From NCBI RefSeq assembly GCF_004664715.2, contig NC_051063.1, positions 67,400,518 to 67,464,517 of the forward strand: a DNA stretch of 64,000 nucleotides, written 5' to 3'. Of the stretch, positions 23,371 through 35,690 are shown piece by piece. Numbering within the stretch: the first letter of the stretch is position 1; every line of letters starts with the position of its first letter. This DNA is from Peromyscus leucopus. Taxonomy: Eukaryota > Chordata > Mammalia > Rodentia > Cricetidae. The notes below the pieces were generated by a model, which was given only the letters and a program-made list of their open reading frames with translations, searched no databases and was not told where the DNA came from. The position numbers were made by a program, and so were the translations under genes.

Positions 23371-23469
23371 GGGTCCCGAGGGACATCCATGTTCACTGTG
23401 TGAGGGTCCCGAGGGACATCCATGTTCACTGTGTGAGGGTCCCGAGGGACATCCATGTTCACTGTGTGA
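23371..23469 (+). repeat. Perfect 33-bp x3 minisatellite
   Basis: Three identical 33-bp units begin at 23371, 23404 and 23437, each starting GGGTCCCGAGGGACATCC and ending TGTGTGA. The absence of any mismatch indicates very recent duplication, so copy number is likely to vary between individuals. A pseudo-palindrome GGGTCCCGAGGGAC opens each unit. Confidence 0.97.
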
Positions 23470-23584
23470 GGGAGAGTTTTAAAGCACGAGTCCAGGGCTT
23501 CTGTGTTTCCCAGTGACCGCTCAGAGGCCTCTGCTGCTCATGTTGGCCTTTCCTCTACCTTGCAGAGGGCGAGTCGTGTTTCCT

Positions 23585-23880
23585 AGCATTTCCCACTCTT
23601 AAAAGGATATGTGAAGAATTTTTATAGTAGTAAAATTCATCTTAAATTGATTTTTTATGCTTGTGCTAAAGATCTCACCTCTGATTCACTCGGAGGGTCT
23701 CTTTTTAACTCTTTCTCCATCGGCACTAGATAACTAGCCATGGGTGAAATGTAATTAAACAGCTTTGATTCCGAAGCAAGGATTTATGGGGCTACATTTA
23801 AAATGAATGGCTTTAAACACACACATAAAACCAGATTTTTAAAGCCATGACACAAATTTCCATTTCTACAATAAAATGAA
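23585..23880. promoter_or_regulatory. Candidate conserved noncoding element
   Basis: This AT-rich, repeat-free block contains ATGTAATTAAACAGCTTTGAT, TTTAAAATGAATGGC and other TAAT-type cores. The CTTTGAT word is a TCF/LEF-type core next to a homeodomain-type TAATTA. The style matches the other enhancer-like blocks here. Conservation was not tested. Confidence 0.4.
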
Positions 23881-26555
23881 ATTTATTCTCCTGCCCTGCC
23901 CTCCTCCACCAGCCTTCCCGGCTGTTCGTCCAGGGGAGAGCTATGGCGTGACAGCACCACTAATGGCCGCTCTTATGACGGAGGAGTTTCTCCAGACCTC
24001 CCCACTGACGAATCCGGAGACTCCAATAATGAGGGGCCCTGCGCCCCCAATCTTTTAAATGCCATATCCAGGTTTCCTCAGTACCAGGCCAGAAAAAAGA
24101 TGCAAGCCCCTGAGAACCACTCAGTACAGTGCTTGGCATCCCTTGGGGACACTAGCTCCAATCCGCCTCTCTAGGCCAGCATGTCACCTGCCTCCATGGA
24201 GAAAGAGGAAGGTGAAGACTGAGACACAAACCCCACGTTCGCTCTTTAACTTGTCACTGGAAGATGGCTGGGGACTGAGCAAAGAGACCCCGCTTCCTCA
24301 AGCTTCTACCACGGGAGGATGGAGTACGAGGCATTTTAACATACTGTGGTTGGGGGCAACTAAGGCCTGTTCTGAGGATTTCTTCAAGAAAGCAGCAATT
24401 GTTGGTAATTGCGGGTCAAGAGTGTGTTGCCTCCTGGGCTTCCAGAGCGCAGGACGGTCCACGTGTAGTTGTGTTGCTGCTGACGTCTGAGGAAGTGAGG
24501 GCCTCCACTCACTTCCCTTCCTTGACTTTGAGAAAGGACAACTCGCGGCGCATGGCAGTTCTGATCATGTCTTCACAGGGCAAAGATGCATGGCTCCCAA
24601 GCCCCAGTCCAGACCTCTGCCACACGGGCAGAGTTATTCTCTCCTGTGTGAAACTTCCGTATCAAGACACAGACACCCTCAGGAACAGAACGGAAGACAG
24701 GCGAGACTAATTCAGCCGAGACTAATGGAGATGGCCCCAGTGCAGCGTGGGGTGTGCATCTTGTCCTCTGAATCCTGCCAAGTTAGTGAGCCACTGAATG
24801 GAGCCCAGGGACGGCAAGGCTCTGCTGGGGTGCAGTGCCATAGCCCTCTATAGGAGCCTTGCCTGGGGTCTTGTTCTTTACCCAACAGGGACACGTGCAT
24901 GCCGTGCTACAAGGGAGACATAAAGGACACCTGTCACCACCTCCCCCCATCTTTCCCCGAGCACAGATTCACCCAACAGTTTAAAACATGGCTCAGCCCA
25001 TGGGAGACCTGCACATACAGAATTTGGGATGCTTCAGGAAGCCCCTTGAGGAGAGATTTACTAAAGGCTCATTTCTAAATGACTCCTACCAACCTGAGAC
25101 AGTAAAATGAATGTACTTACCTTAAACATCATTTGGTACAAGAAAATAAGCTACAACTATCTTAGAGTCGTTCCCACTGTGGGAACCACGTACTGACACT
25201 CACCCCAAGGTGAGTGCTGCTACGGGACAACCAGAATCCAGAATGACAAGACCATGTATTCACACCAGCTCTTCTGTGACCCAGTACCTGCCCCCAGAGG
25301 GTGACTTTGCATCCTATGCTTTTAGAATGTTAACCATGACACTAGAGGGTCAAACAAGATGAATTCTACAGACCAGATTTCTTCTAGACTCTGGCAAGGA
25401 GCCAATGTAGGCTGTGTCCTTCAGCAAGGTGTAGAGGAAGTGGTGTGGCAACGTGTAGAGTTGCTGGCTGGGCTCTTCAAAGGAGGAGGGACCTAGAGCT
25501 GAGGCGACGTGCAGCATAATGGACAGCCTTAGGTGAGGAACATTGCCAAGGCCAAGCACACCTTGTCTCCTCTGGCTTCCAGTGTGTGGTGTGGAGGGCA
25601 GAGGAGCCTCTGGGACTCTGGGATGAAGCCCTAGACTTCACAGACTCACTGAGGAACAACTGTGGCAGAGGTGACTTTCTAAACACTGTGTGGAGACTCT
25701 TGCTCCGTCGTGCTGGCACGTGCACAATTATGTCTAATTTAGAAGATCTCTAGCCGAGTGGCTTGTGTTTGATGGATGTGTCCTGCATCTAATTATGCCT
25801 TCTCACTAAAACCCAGGCATTTTTCTTCCAGGGGTGGGATTGAAGACAAGAAACAAACTACGCTACCTGCTATCAATAAAGACTGCTTTTTAGAAAAAGG
25901 CAGACTGAATAAAGCCTTTAAACTTTTCATTCCAATTCAGGGAAGGTCTGATTCCGTTCACGGCTTACTGGGGAGAGCGTCCACACAGGTGGCCCTTCCT
26001 CGGGCACCTGTAGCCAGCTGTGCAGATAGAGGGGACGTGAAGGTGAGCCACGCAGGGCGAGAGCAGTGGCTCTCACTTACGCCTTTCAAACAACCCCATG
26101 TTTGGGGGGGGGGGTTAGCAAGCTCTCTCCATTCTCACGCCAGCTCGCGAATGAACAGTGAGTGGTGCTCCACAGCACTGCCTGGCGGTGGGAGCTGTCC
26201 AGGCAACATTCGCATGCGGGCTTGACAGTTCCCCTTTTCCAGAGTGACTTTAAGACACACAGCAGAAGAAGGTTGAGTTAAGGAGCTGATGGCAATGATA
26301 AGAAAGAGCAACTTCAACAAGGAACCCGAGTCAAAGGTGAAGAACCATAAAGGCACACCAGCAGGAGCTCACTATTGCACTGAGGTCATGCTGCTCACCA
26401 ACAGCTCACTAACAGAGCTGTGGTAATGACCTCACTACACACATGAGCTTTTCTCAGCGACTCACAGGCTGGCTATGTCACCGATTTTCCACCCACCTGA
26501 AGGACAGAATTTTCTACAAAGGAAAATAAGGATAATAACAGTCAAGTGTCACAAT
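23881..26555. other. Unassigned noncoding stretch
   Basis: No gene is recognised. A G homopolymer of about 11 lies at 26104-26114. Frames of up to 149 codons overlap in several phases and show no domain or start context. No transposon is confidently identified. Confidence 0.35.
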
Positions 26556-26559
26556 TACT

Positions 26560-26950
26560 TTTTGCCAATTTAACACATAGCTGGGAAGAGGGGATCTCAA
26601 TTGACAAACTGACTCTATCAGACTGGCTGGTAGGCAAGTCTGTAGGGCATTTTCTTGACTACTGATGTGGAAAGGCCCAGTCTATTAAAGGTGGTGCCAC
26701 CCCTGGGTAGGTGGTCCTGGGCTATATAAGGGAACAGGCTGAGCAAATCAGGGTAAGCAAGCCAGTCAGCAGTGTTCGTCCATGGTCTCTGCTTCAGTTC
26801 CTGTCTCCAGGTTCCTGCTTGACTTCCTGCCCTGACATTCCTCAGTGATGGTCTGTGATATAGAGGTGTAAGCCAAATAAGCCCTATCCTCTTCCCTGTT
26901 GATTTTGTCAGTGTTTACCACAGCAACAGAAAGTAAAGTAGTATAAATAA
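26560..26950 (+). repeat. Rodent dispersed repeat ending in CACAGCAACAGAAAG
   Basis: The phrase order runs 'ggggatctcaattgacaaactg', 'gactggctggtaggcaag', 'gggcattttcttgac', 'ggtggtgccacccctgggtagg', 'tggtctctgcttcagttcctg' and a CAAATAAGCCC polyadenylation-like word, ending in 'cacagcaacagaaag'. It follows a very common rodent dispersed repeat. A second, interrupted copy lies at 48236-48885. I recognise the family by sight but will not give it a library name. Confidence 0.75.
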
Positions 26951-27044
26951 GTATGAAACAGTGATACATTTAAGCATGTATAAATGCTGGTTAGTATTTT
27001 AAAACAAGAATATGCACCACTCATGACAAGAGAACTTACTATAG

Positions 27045-27425
27045 TATCTGCTACAGTTTAACTCTGAAATGTCCTCCAAAGGCCCATGTGCTAAAGGCTT
27101 GATCACCAGCCTGTGGCACTATGGGAGGTAGCAGAATCTTTAGATGGAGCCTAGTTGGAAGGAATTAGGTCACTGAGGTGTGTGCCCTTCTTGAAAGTGG
27201 TATCAGGGTCATGGCCTCTTCCCCTCTTTCTCTGCTTCCCAACTGAGTGAGGTAGACAGCCCTACCAACCATGCATTTTTGCCATGAGGTTTTCTGTTTT
27301 CACAGAGGTCTGAAACAATAGGGTCTATGTGACCACAGACTGAAAAACATGGCCCAAATAAACATTCCTTTTTAAACAAATTCTGAATCCCAGGCGCTTT
27401 ATCATAGCATCAGGAAGTTGACTGA
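27045..27425 (+). repeat. Dispersed LTR-like repeat
   Basis: Words 'aatgtcctccaaaggcccatgtg', 'aaaggcttgatc', 'ggcactatgggaggtagcagaatc', 'gcctagttggaaggaattaggtcac', 'cccaaataaac' and 'aggaagttgactgac' follow the same dispersed family as 5060-5415 and 54985-55945. The copy is nearly full length and moderately diverged. Confidence 0.7.
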
Positions 27426-27842
27426 CAAAGCGCCTATTTTCAAAGATGCATTCTCTTCCAATGGGAGACGTCTTATCATGCCAGGTTAGGCCAGAGGGAA
27501 CAAAGGTAGTCATTCCTAGAAGGATAGGAACTAGACAGCCTGCAGGGAAGGCAGTGACACCCTACAGTCATGGCAGAGGGCTCTGACGTCCACTCAGCAC
27601 TGTCTCATTAAGGTGTTCCTGTGTAGTTCATGGCCCTTTGGTCCCTGACATGAGTTCTATTTTCATAATACCATCACAAGCCATCAAATGGTATCTGTCC
27701 CAGGGTCAACAGTATGAGGGGGACAGGCAGTCTGAAATTTAGCAACTTTCCATTTTGATAGCTTTAGATGGTCATAAGGATGTTGCTAAAGTTGGGTATC
27801 AATTTTCAACAAGCACTCCAATCCTTCAAAATTTAGGCTAAG

Positions 27843-27925
27843 ACAAGTGATGCAGACGGATCCTGATTTCAAGGTCAACCTGAGTTATACAGTGAAACTT
27901 TATCTCAAACAAACAACCCAAAATT
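27843..27925 (+). repeat. B1 SINE 3' fragment
   Basis: The order GACGGATCCTGATTTCAAGG, TCAACCTGAGTTATACAGTG and TTTATCTCAAACAAACAACC corresponds to the middle and tail of a diverged B1. The 5' part is absent. Confidence 0.6.
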
Positions 27926-28329
27926 TGAAGCTCAAATAAATTCCAGATCCTAAATAAAACCACAAAAGAATTTACTATAGCATTTTAATACATCCACAAA
28001 AAAATGGAGAAAAGCTTATGTAAATTTTAAACTCTTCCCCATAAGGATTACATATTTTTCTTAAAAGGATAATTGTGTGTTAAAAACACATCAGCAATTA
28101 AAACCATATTGTAAAGACAATTTAAATAGTATACATGGGCTATTAGAAGATCTTAAAAAAGGCTATATATACCTTTACACCTTTAATGTAAGTCATTAAA
28201 AGAAAAATTCTATTTTATCAACACTTTAACATATCATTAAAAGTCTCCACTATTTGACAGATGAAGATAAAAACACCCCAAAACTACAGATGAATGATCA
28301 GGTCCCTAATGATTCCAAAACAATTATAG
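27926..28329. other. AT-rich unassigned block
   Basis: The block is AT-rich with many TTAA and ATTAAAA words. No repeat is recognised. It may extend the conserved-looking element that follows. Confidence 0.3.
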
Positions 28330-28740
28330 GATGCAGAGCAATCTAGTTAAATTTTATTCAAAAGCTGACTACACTTGTGTTTTCTTTTATTTTTCTATCA
28401 AGAAACCCATGAGGCTTAAGCACAATTCATTATGTATGAGACCCCACTTGCAGTGCTCGGCTGTTGATTAATAGCAAAGTTTGCTGTATGTGCGCCTGCA
28501 ACATTAGACGCATACAATATGCTAACTTATTCTTTCGCTGAAACTAATTATTTACAAAAATGACTACTTGAGACTACAATTTATTAAATGCATGCATCCA
28601 GTCTCAATTTGGCCCCCAAAGACAGCCTGGAATGAAGATCTTTTACTTGATGTGACAACTTCTGGAAACACTGTTATTAATATTGTAAATGTGGCAAATA
28701 AAGAGTTCAAATAGCCTTACGTCTAAGTTGCCTTTGCTTC
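28330..28740. promoter_or_regulatory. Candidate conserved noncoding element
   Basis: This repeat-free AT-rich segment has retained CpGs (GTGCGCCTGC, TTAGACGCATAC, TTTCGCTG) amid many TAAT cores (GATTAATAG, AACTAATTATTTAC), plus ATGCATGCAT and GTTATTAATATTG. CpG retention in AT-rich, transposon-free DNA is a mark of selection against decay. This is one of the more persuasive enhancer-like blocks of the window, but no alignment was possible. Confidence 0.45.
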
Positions 28741-29367
28741 TTACCACTGAGTAGCAAACAGAGAGGCTTTTTAATGTTCTAGACACAGAAGGTACTTGCC
28801 TCTCTTCCAGTTTAATTTAACATATTAAAATAAAATGCTTACACATCCGTAAAAATGCAAGAGTCACCCTCTGGCTCATCATATTACTGGGACTTCCAAA
28901 AGGGCATTTCCCAGTGGATTTTTGGGCTTGGGTAACAACTCCTTTTCCCAGCTCTTGAAAAAGGAACATCACTGTGTAGACTGAATACAACCAGGGATTA
29001 CTACTACCTTTTCTTTGCAGGGATCTCAAATGGGGCATCTGGTCAACCACTTGCATCTTCCCTAATGACTAGCTTCATGGTGGCACATATGGCTGCAAAC
29101 AGAGCCACTTGTTAGGAATATCCTCTGTCTTCTGGTTTCTCTGTTAGACTAACCTGTACAAATGTGTGTTTTCATTTTCTGGTGCCTCCAAAGTCTCCAC
29201 CCTGGCCTTACTTTACCTGGCTCAAGTATGCACACAGCCCCTCAGAGTTATTGAAATGAGGGCAATCAATATCTGCTCATGAGGCAGGATGCAAGTGCAG
29301 AAGACTGTTATGTGCTGTGAACTAACTGGCCAGTGCTTTTAAGGGTTTGCAAGAACACCTAGGAGAA
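28741..29367. other. Unassigned noncoding stretch
   Basis: There is no gene or recognised repeat. The stretch ends at the left target-site duplication of a solo LTR. Confidence 0.35.
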
Positions 29368-29372
29368 GATAC

Positions 29373-30202
29373 TGTGAGTTTCAAGCCAGGGCTTGCTGGA
29401 GAACATATGATGTTAGGGAATGGGGAATGAAACCCCAGTCAGCGGGCCTTTGCTTTCCACAGGGGTACACATCAAGAGATAAGACTAGGCAGCAGGAGTT
29501 GGGGAACCTCAAGACAGCCTGTCTAGAGGGGTAAAGGATGGCAGGTTTAGTGTCATGTGATCCTATATTCTGGTTCTCCAGGTTATTAACAGGCAAGGTG
29601 ACTGACTAGGGGGTCTTAGTAGCAAGCCCCTCCATATCATGTGATTGTCATACAGAGTAGCATTAGGAAGGTATGGTCCTTCAAAGATTAGGGCTCATTA
29701 TATCTAGAGAAGCAAGCCAAGGTAAGCCCCTTGTCCAGATTCATTGCTTATTATCAAGACTTAGCATGTGTCAAGCATGTGATTAAAAGCCATTTGGTGA
29801 CTAGTCCACAGACACAATATTCCTTTCCACAAGAGGTCTTTCTGTGTAGAATTAAAAAATCCTTCCTGAAAGGAAGGAGGCTCCTTAAGACTCAGGAAGC
29901 TAATGAAACTTACAAGGATCAAGAAGATCCTTAAAGCTCCTTCCTGAGTTTATAGGCAGTCAACAATTACTGGGAGGGAGGAGACTCTTTAGTGGAGGTG
30001 CCTACAAGTTGGGCAGGGAGCTCCAGGGATAGAACTTTTTTGAGTTGTCACCCATGTTGGAGCTGGGTTTTTGGTGACACAGTTACCTAAGAGTCATCCA
30101 AGCTTTCTCCATGGAACTATAATAAACTCACTTGTTATCAAGATAGACTGAGTTGGAACTGTTTCTCTAGCCTATCCTTGGTGGCCTATCTGAGGAGCAC
30201 AG
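29373..30202 (+). mobile_element. Solo LTR, 830 bp, 5-bp target duplication
   Basis: The element begins TGTGAG and ends GAGCACA, so its termini are the inverted TGTG/CACA expected of a retroviral LTR. It is flanked by GATAC on both sides (29368-29372 and 30203-30207). AATAAA at 30121-30126 lies about 75 bp before the 3' end and sets the plus orientation. A 5-bp duplication points to an ERV3/ERVL-type integrase, although GATAC plus an ambiguous A could also be read as 6 bp. No internal retroviral genes are present, so this is the product of LTR-LTR recombination. The family was not identified. Confidence 0.8.
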
Positions 30203-30207
30203 ATACT

Positions 30208-31479
30208 TGTTACATCTACCTAGGAAAAGTCACACAACAGGCCTATTCCCAGCATGCCACAGACTCACCACATTCCCAAAGTTTGACCCTCTGGAAGTGA
30301 GGCACAGATTGAGCAGGGCATAACCTTGCTCTATGTGGCATGATGAGCCAGCAAGATAGAGACAGGGCTTTATAAAGAAGCCAAACCATGGCCTTTCCAC
30401 CAAGACAGTTTTTGGAGAGCAGGCCTAGCCCTGTTGACCCATCTAGCATATTCTTGGCACACGATATTTGCCTGATGAACTAACTAATGGATTATGCAGG
30501 TGCAAGGTTGTTAAGGAGACCCGTCACACCACGTGTACACCCAAAGCACCTGCTTTCAGATTCTATTTCTTCAGTGAATAATTTGCTGAGAACCATCCTG
30601 TAGTGAAAATAAGCAGATATTTTTCTAGACAGCACAAGTTACATCTTTCTGCCTTCCCAGACCTTGTTGCTAGGTCTGCTAAAGCCCCGGGAATGGGCCT
30701 CACATCCAATTTCACTTATTTAGATGGACTCTACAGTTGGAGTCGGAAGTGGTGCCGGTTTGAAGTCCTAAGATAAAGGGGCTTTCCTTCATGTCTGCTC
30801 ATCCCCACTGACTGCATGATGAGGAAAACAGTGAAACAAACAAACCAAAAAACAGCAGCTAAGAGCAAAACCTTGAGCCACGTCCTCCCATAAGAGCAAA
30901 GTGCTGAATTTCATTAGGGGTCCAAAGGTCTCAGATGAAGGCCACATTGTCATACCCTCAGCTTTTCATCAGGATTCTCAGCCTTGCAAGAGGAATCCAC
31001 TGAGCTGTTACTGAGGGGACAGAAGAGGCCCTACTAAGGAGAACCCTCCCACTACCCAGGGCATGCACCAAACCGGCTCTACAGGCATCAGCTTCTCTAG
31101 GCCAGAGGAGAATATGAAAACCATGAAGAGGAGGCCCACCATTGGTACACAACAGCACATCCTCCTCCTCCTGCCGGGATTGTGGATGTGGGGGAAAATG
31201 GAGATCCCCAGAGGCAAAGCATCTGAAGTGGGTGTCAGGACTTACTCCAGCCCCCAAAGGAAGGAGGGTCAGGAAGCCAGGCCCCTCTTTATCTTTTCTT
31301 CCAAGTTTCCTATGTGTTACCTTTGTGAGGGAACAGGCTTGAATCTTCCCTGGAGTCCACACAACAAGGAAGAATGCACTTGATATTAACAGGGCTAATG
31401 CACATCACCCCAGTTCAGTTCATGGACCCCATCTCCATGGAGCTTACAGACTTTCTGCCACCATGCTAGTCAGACAAAA
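30208..31479. other. Unassigned noncoding stretch
   Basis: There is no gene or confident repeat. An A/C-rich word cluster lies near 30834-30855. Frames up to 134 codons at 30958-31383 occur on both strands of the same DNA and are not convincing. Confidence 0.35.
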
Positions 31480-32125
31480 AAAGTTCATTTTAATAGCGGA
31501 GTATCTGACTTAAAATTTAAAACAATAACTAAATATGCCGCAGATGAGGCCTCTTTTTATTTTCCAAAAGGAATGGATTAGATGAGGATTGACCTCTGAA
31601 GGGTTTAGCCCCATTAACTTGTGTACTGGGCTCATTAATAAGTAATCCTGCCACTAAATTACCTGACTTGTAAATTGGTTTGTACAGTTCTAAATAAATA
31701 ATAGATAGTTCCCTACTTGACAGAAAAGCCCAGCTTGCGACATGGCACAGCACACTTTTCTAGGGGGCAATGTTCTGTTGCTTACTTCTGAGAAGGCCCT
31801 GGTTTCTCCAGTGAACTCCTGCAGCTGGGACATGTTAGTTGGTCCCGTTAGCTGGTCAGTGGAGTACAAAATACTGTATTTAATATAAGACAAGTATATT
31901 GAGTATGCATTAGTGGCCAAACAATCTTAAGCAACTATTAAATGGACAGTTAATGTAATTGTATTTTAAAACACTGAGGTCATATTTAATTTTGAATTGA
32001 AACTCTTAAAATGCACTTTCTGGCAAGAATATGGAGTAATAAAACAACATTAACCACAGGGAAAAAAAACCCCTAAAACTCACATTATTAAAATAAATCT
32101 TTCTTCCAGAGCACTAATATTTGCA
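31480..32125. promoter_or_regulatory. Candidate conserved noncoding element
   Basis: This repeat-free AT-rich region carries many TAAT/ATTA cores (AGCCCCATTAAC, CTCATTAATAAGTAATCC, GTTAATGTAATTG) and a GCCGCAG CpG. Lower-AT sequence at about 31720-31850 separates two AT-rich parts. It resembles a regulatory block. It could alternatively be old, unrecognised LINE sequence. Confidence 0.35.
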
Positions 32126-32972
32126 AGAAGTGGATTACAAGAAGCAGAAAACATTTGTGCCTTTTCAAGACGTATTGTCACTGGCAGGAGAAGCCAGGGT
32201 TTCAACCCGGGATGAGATCACGATGTGAACAGGGCTCAGCTGCGTGCCCACCCTCCCTTTCTTCTTGGCGCTGGCCGTCCTCCCAGGACCTGTCTTTCTT
32301 CCAGGGACTCGAGCTTAGTTCAGCTACACCCTTGGCCCTTCTAATCGAAACTCCACCGAGGGAACAGCCCGGTTTATGTTCCAAAGCAGGAAGCAGGAGA
32401 GAAAAAAAAGGCCTGGGAGACGGCTGCAGAGCACACTCCGTTGCAGAGTAGCTGGACCAGGCGCTTTAACAACTACCAGCTCCGGCCCCATGCTGCTTGC
32501 AAAGTCCTATTTTATATGCCGTCTCCTCCTTTTCAAAAGTCCGAGTGGCCCTTCGGGATGCTGTCACACCTCAGGCAGCCTGGTCGGGTCTGTGGACCAT
32601 GAGCCTGGGCTAGTTCCAGGGCCTCCCAGGGGAGGGGGTCACAGGGCTTTCCAGCCAAAACAACCAGGCACTTATTTATAGCTGTTCTGACAGCAAGCTG
32701 AGGAAAGACCCCTTCATGTAAGCCCCAGAGCCTAGAGTAGCACTTCTGAGCTCTTGGACTGACATTGGGACTCTGCTGCTGGTACCGGGGATGAATAGAC
32801 AAGGAGGGACCATCCTGCTGAGGACAGTCTCCAAAGGAACTCTGGTACAGATGTTCCTGCCTCCCCCCCCACCTGGGTTCCCTGTGCCAGCATGTGTATC
32901 CTCTCACAGATGTCTGTTCTTGCAGTCAGTCCAACTTCCAGTCCTTCATTTCCACCTCCGTCCCTCCCTCCC
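32126..32972. other. Unassigned noncoding stretch
   Basis: GC is moderately raised around 32200-32650, with scattered CpGs but no island. Overlapping frames on both strands have no domain. No repeat is recognised. Confidence 0.3.
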
Positions 32973-33176
32973 AGGGTCTCATATATTCCAGGCAGGTCTT
33001 GAGAACTATGTAGATGGGTATAACCTTGAACATCTGAACCCCCGGCCTCAACCTCCCGAGTGCTGGATGTACCAGGATGCATGCACGGCCACACCCAATT
33101 TTATGTGGTGCCTGGGGCTGGAACCCAAACCTTTGTGGATCTAGGTGAGCACTCTACAGAGCTACATTCCCAGCCT
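32973..33176 (-). mobile_element. B4-type SINE, minus strand
   Basis: On the plus strand a reversed B1-like body ('agggtctcatatattccaggcaggtc', CCCGAGTGCTGGATG) is followed by a reversed ID-like head ('ggggctggaacccaaacc', GAGCACTCTACAGAGCTAC, ATTCCCAGCC). This is the expected order for a minus-strand B4. Confidence 0.8.
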
Positions 33177-35430
33177 TAGAAAGGGGGAATTCGTATGTGA
33201 AAAGATCTTCCAACTGCAAATCAACGGCACAGAAACACCACTTTATGTTTATATGGGTTAGATGATGAAGAATTTAACTACAGCAAACAACAAACCCCTT
33301 GTAAGAACCCCAGTGCCTGGATCCATGGAAATACAGACTCTACCCAGAGAGCACAATCACATTTCTATCTATTCCCATTATGGAGTTGCAGTTTGTTAAT
33401 GCTGCCTTAGGGGTGTGGGTGCAAGTGTAAGCATGTAGGACAATCTTCTGGGAAAGCCCTGCACAGATGTAAATCCTCTGGGGTGTACATAGTTTAGTTT
33501 TGTGCACAGACCTTAGGAAGCTCACTCTCTGTCCTACTACGCCTTGTCACAGAGCTGTGTTCACCCTGGAGTATCTACTGGAAGCATCACTCCCTCACTG
33601 GGGGCTGTAGATGGGGAGTGGCCAGAGGAGCCAGACTCCGCAGTTCACTTCAAAGCCTTCTTAGCACATGCCAGGGCCAAACCTGCCCCAGGTGTCTCCA
33701 CGTGCACTGAAGTTGTCACTTCATGGTTTCCTTCAGAAAATGCTGAGAGGTTGGCTCCCCTTCATCTCCCTCAGCCCTATGGCTAGCCTCCGAGCCCCAA
33801 ACTCTTTTGGGCCAGTGGGGCAGCTGCCATGGGATTCCTATCACCTCTTACTCTGATTCTCATTTGTCTTCACACAGGATTCTCAAGGCTTCCCTGGCCA
33901 ACAAGCCTCTATGGGCTAAACCTGGCTGACTACCTGTCTTGGTAAACAAAAGTTTTATCAGCATGCAGCTGTGCTTATTTGCTTCTAGATACAGCTCCAG
34001 AACTGAGTAGTTCCCAGGTTGGTCCTCAATGATCTGGTCCTGCACAGGAGGCTGCTGGGGCCCTTGATCTAAACTCATACAGACCCTCTTGTCCACTTGG
34101 AAGCTGACACTTAGGCTAGGCTTACCAAACGACTGCCATTCATTATTCCTGAGCCCATCACCCTGTGTGGGGCCTCATACCTGTACTGCACCCGGTATAT
34201 CTTCTCCTTTAGGCCCTAACTCAACTTCTGTGCTAAGTCTGTCCAGCTGCCCTGGCCTGTGCACGAGGATGACGTTGAAAAGCCAAGTCATTTTGGGTGG
34301 TGGCTGGTTGAGCCATCCTTCTCCTGGGTCCCAGGCACCCTGCTCTTTCCCATCTAGTTCCACAATAAGATGGGAGCTAGTACCTGGATTTTGGCTTTGC
34401 TGGTCAGGAAACCAATGTTCAGTGGGACCAGACCCTGTCCACGGCACCAGCTATGAAAAGGTGAGTGGAAGCGAAAGCCAAAGCTTTGCTCTCAACACCT
34501 GAGTGGGGCCATCCCGGCATATCCTCAGCAGACGGTCTTCCTTCCACACACAGAAACTCAGGCCACTGAAGCCACAGCAGTTCCACAGGCACAGTTCTCA
34601 CAGTACCCTCCCTTGCTCTACTGTATTCCTTCGCCAGGCTACTGTCTCTGGACTTCTTCCTCCTAACTCCCCTGCACACCTCTGTGGCTTGCAGGGATCT
34701 GGCTTGTGGTATCTCTTCTGGTTATCTGCAAGGCCCTCTGCTGTCTCCTTATTTGAGACTCACAGCCCAAGGACCACTCACTGTCCTTGCCAAGGAGGTG
34801 GATGGGCCCCACTTACTGCACCAAGGTCTTACACCCGAGAGCACCACGGCTCTCCTCTTCAAACATCCCATTTGCTCTGCAGCTCACTTCTGTCTGCTTC
34901 ACCCTGACTATTGGCCCAGGCTCTAGGAGGACTCTCCAGCTTTGGGCATCACTTACCCTGAGAACCTGCACAGGACAGACAGGTGCACCATCCTCAGATG
35001 CTGGGCTCCACCAATGCTCTGAAGGCCACCTGTAGACTGGCCATGACTTCCAACTCAGATGCAATGTGAAACCGTACTGCCTCTGCAACACAGCACATCC
35101 CTAGACTCCCTACTGCTGTCAATAATGATCCTAAAATCCCTGACACTCTTGCTGGGTCTGCATTATGCCTCTCCCTCCTTTAGTGTTCGCTATTCTCATC
35201 GTAACCATGCTTGGAAGCCACAGAACCTTACAACTCCCCTGTCCACACTTCAGTCATACCCAGAGCACCTCCACAAACCACACACACATTCCTGGATCCT
35301 GTGCGGGTCAATGTTTCTGTCCTGCCTACTATGTCTCTGGAACTCATCATGTGCACAGAGCAAGAGTCCATACTATCTGACACCCATGTCCTCTGTGTGG
35401 GCTTGGCTCTAACACACTTGAACTGCAGTT
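33177..35430. other. Unassigned noncoding stretch
   Basis: There is no gene or confident repeat. Several overlapping frames of 70-137 codons occur because stop codons are sparse in this CT-rich sequence. They have no domain and run in several phases at once. Confidence 0.35.
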
Positions 35431-35690
35431 TCTGCCAAGTATGAAGCACCCCCTGGCCTGGTACCCTCCGAGGTCTACACCCCGATCACTGCCAAGCACA
35501 CAGCGCTTCCTAGCTAGTGCCCCCAAGCTTTGCACCCTGATCTTTGCCAAGCACACAGTACCTACCCTCTGGGTGCTACCCCTTCAGCTCCCTACTTTGA
35601 CTTCTGCCAAGCCCCCTGCACTCCCTGGCTGGTACCCTGCCGGACTTCACACCCTGACCTCTACCACACACACAGTAGCCCCTGGCTCAT
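35431..35690 (+). repeat. Degenerate minisatellite, 55-60 bp period
   Basis: Five diverged units start at 35431, 35488, 35543, 35603 and 35660. Each opens with a TCTGCCAAGCACAC-like word and contains a CCCTGGCTGGTACCC- or CACCCTGA-type word. Spacing varies from 55 to 60 bp and divergence is considerable, so the array is old. The CT-rich repeat explains the long stop-free frames in this part. Confidence 0.75.

Noticed and set aside
23371..23469. Possible CRISPR-like repeat array
   Set aside because: The units are contiguous without spacers and the genome is mammalian. It is a minisatellite.
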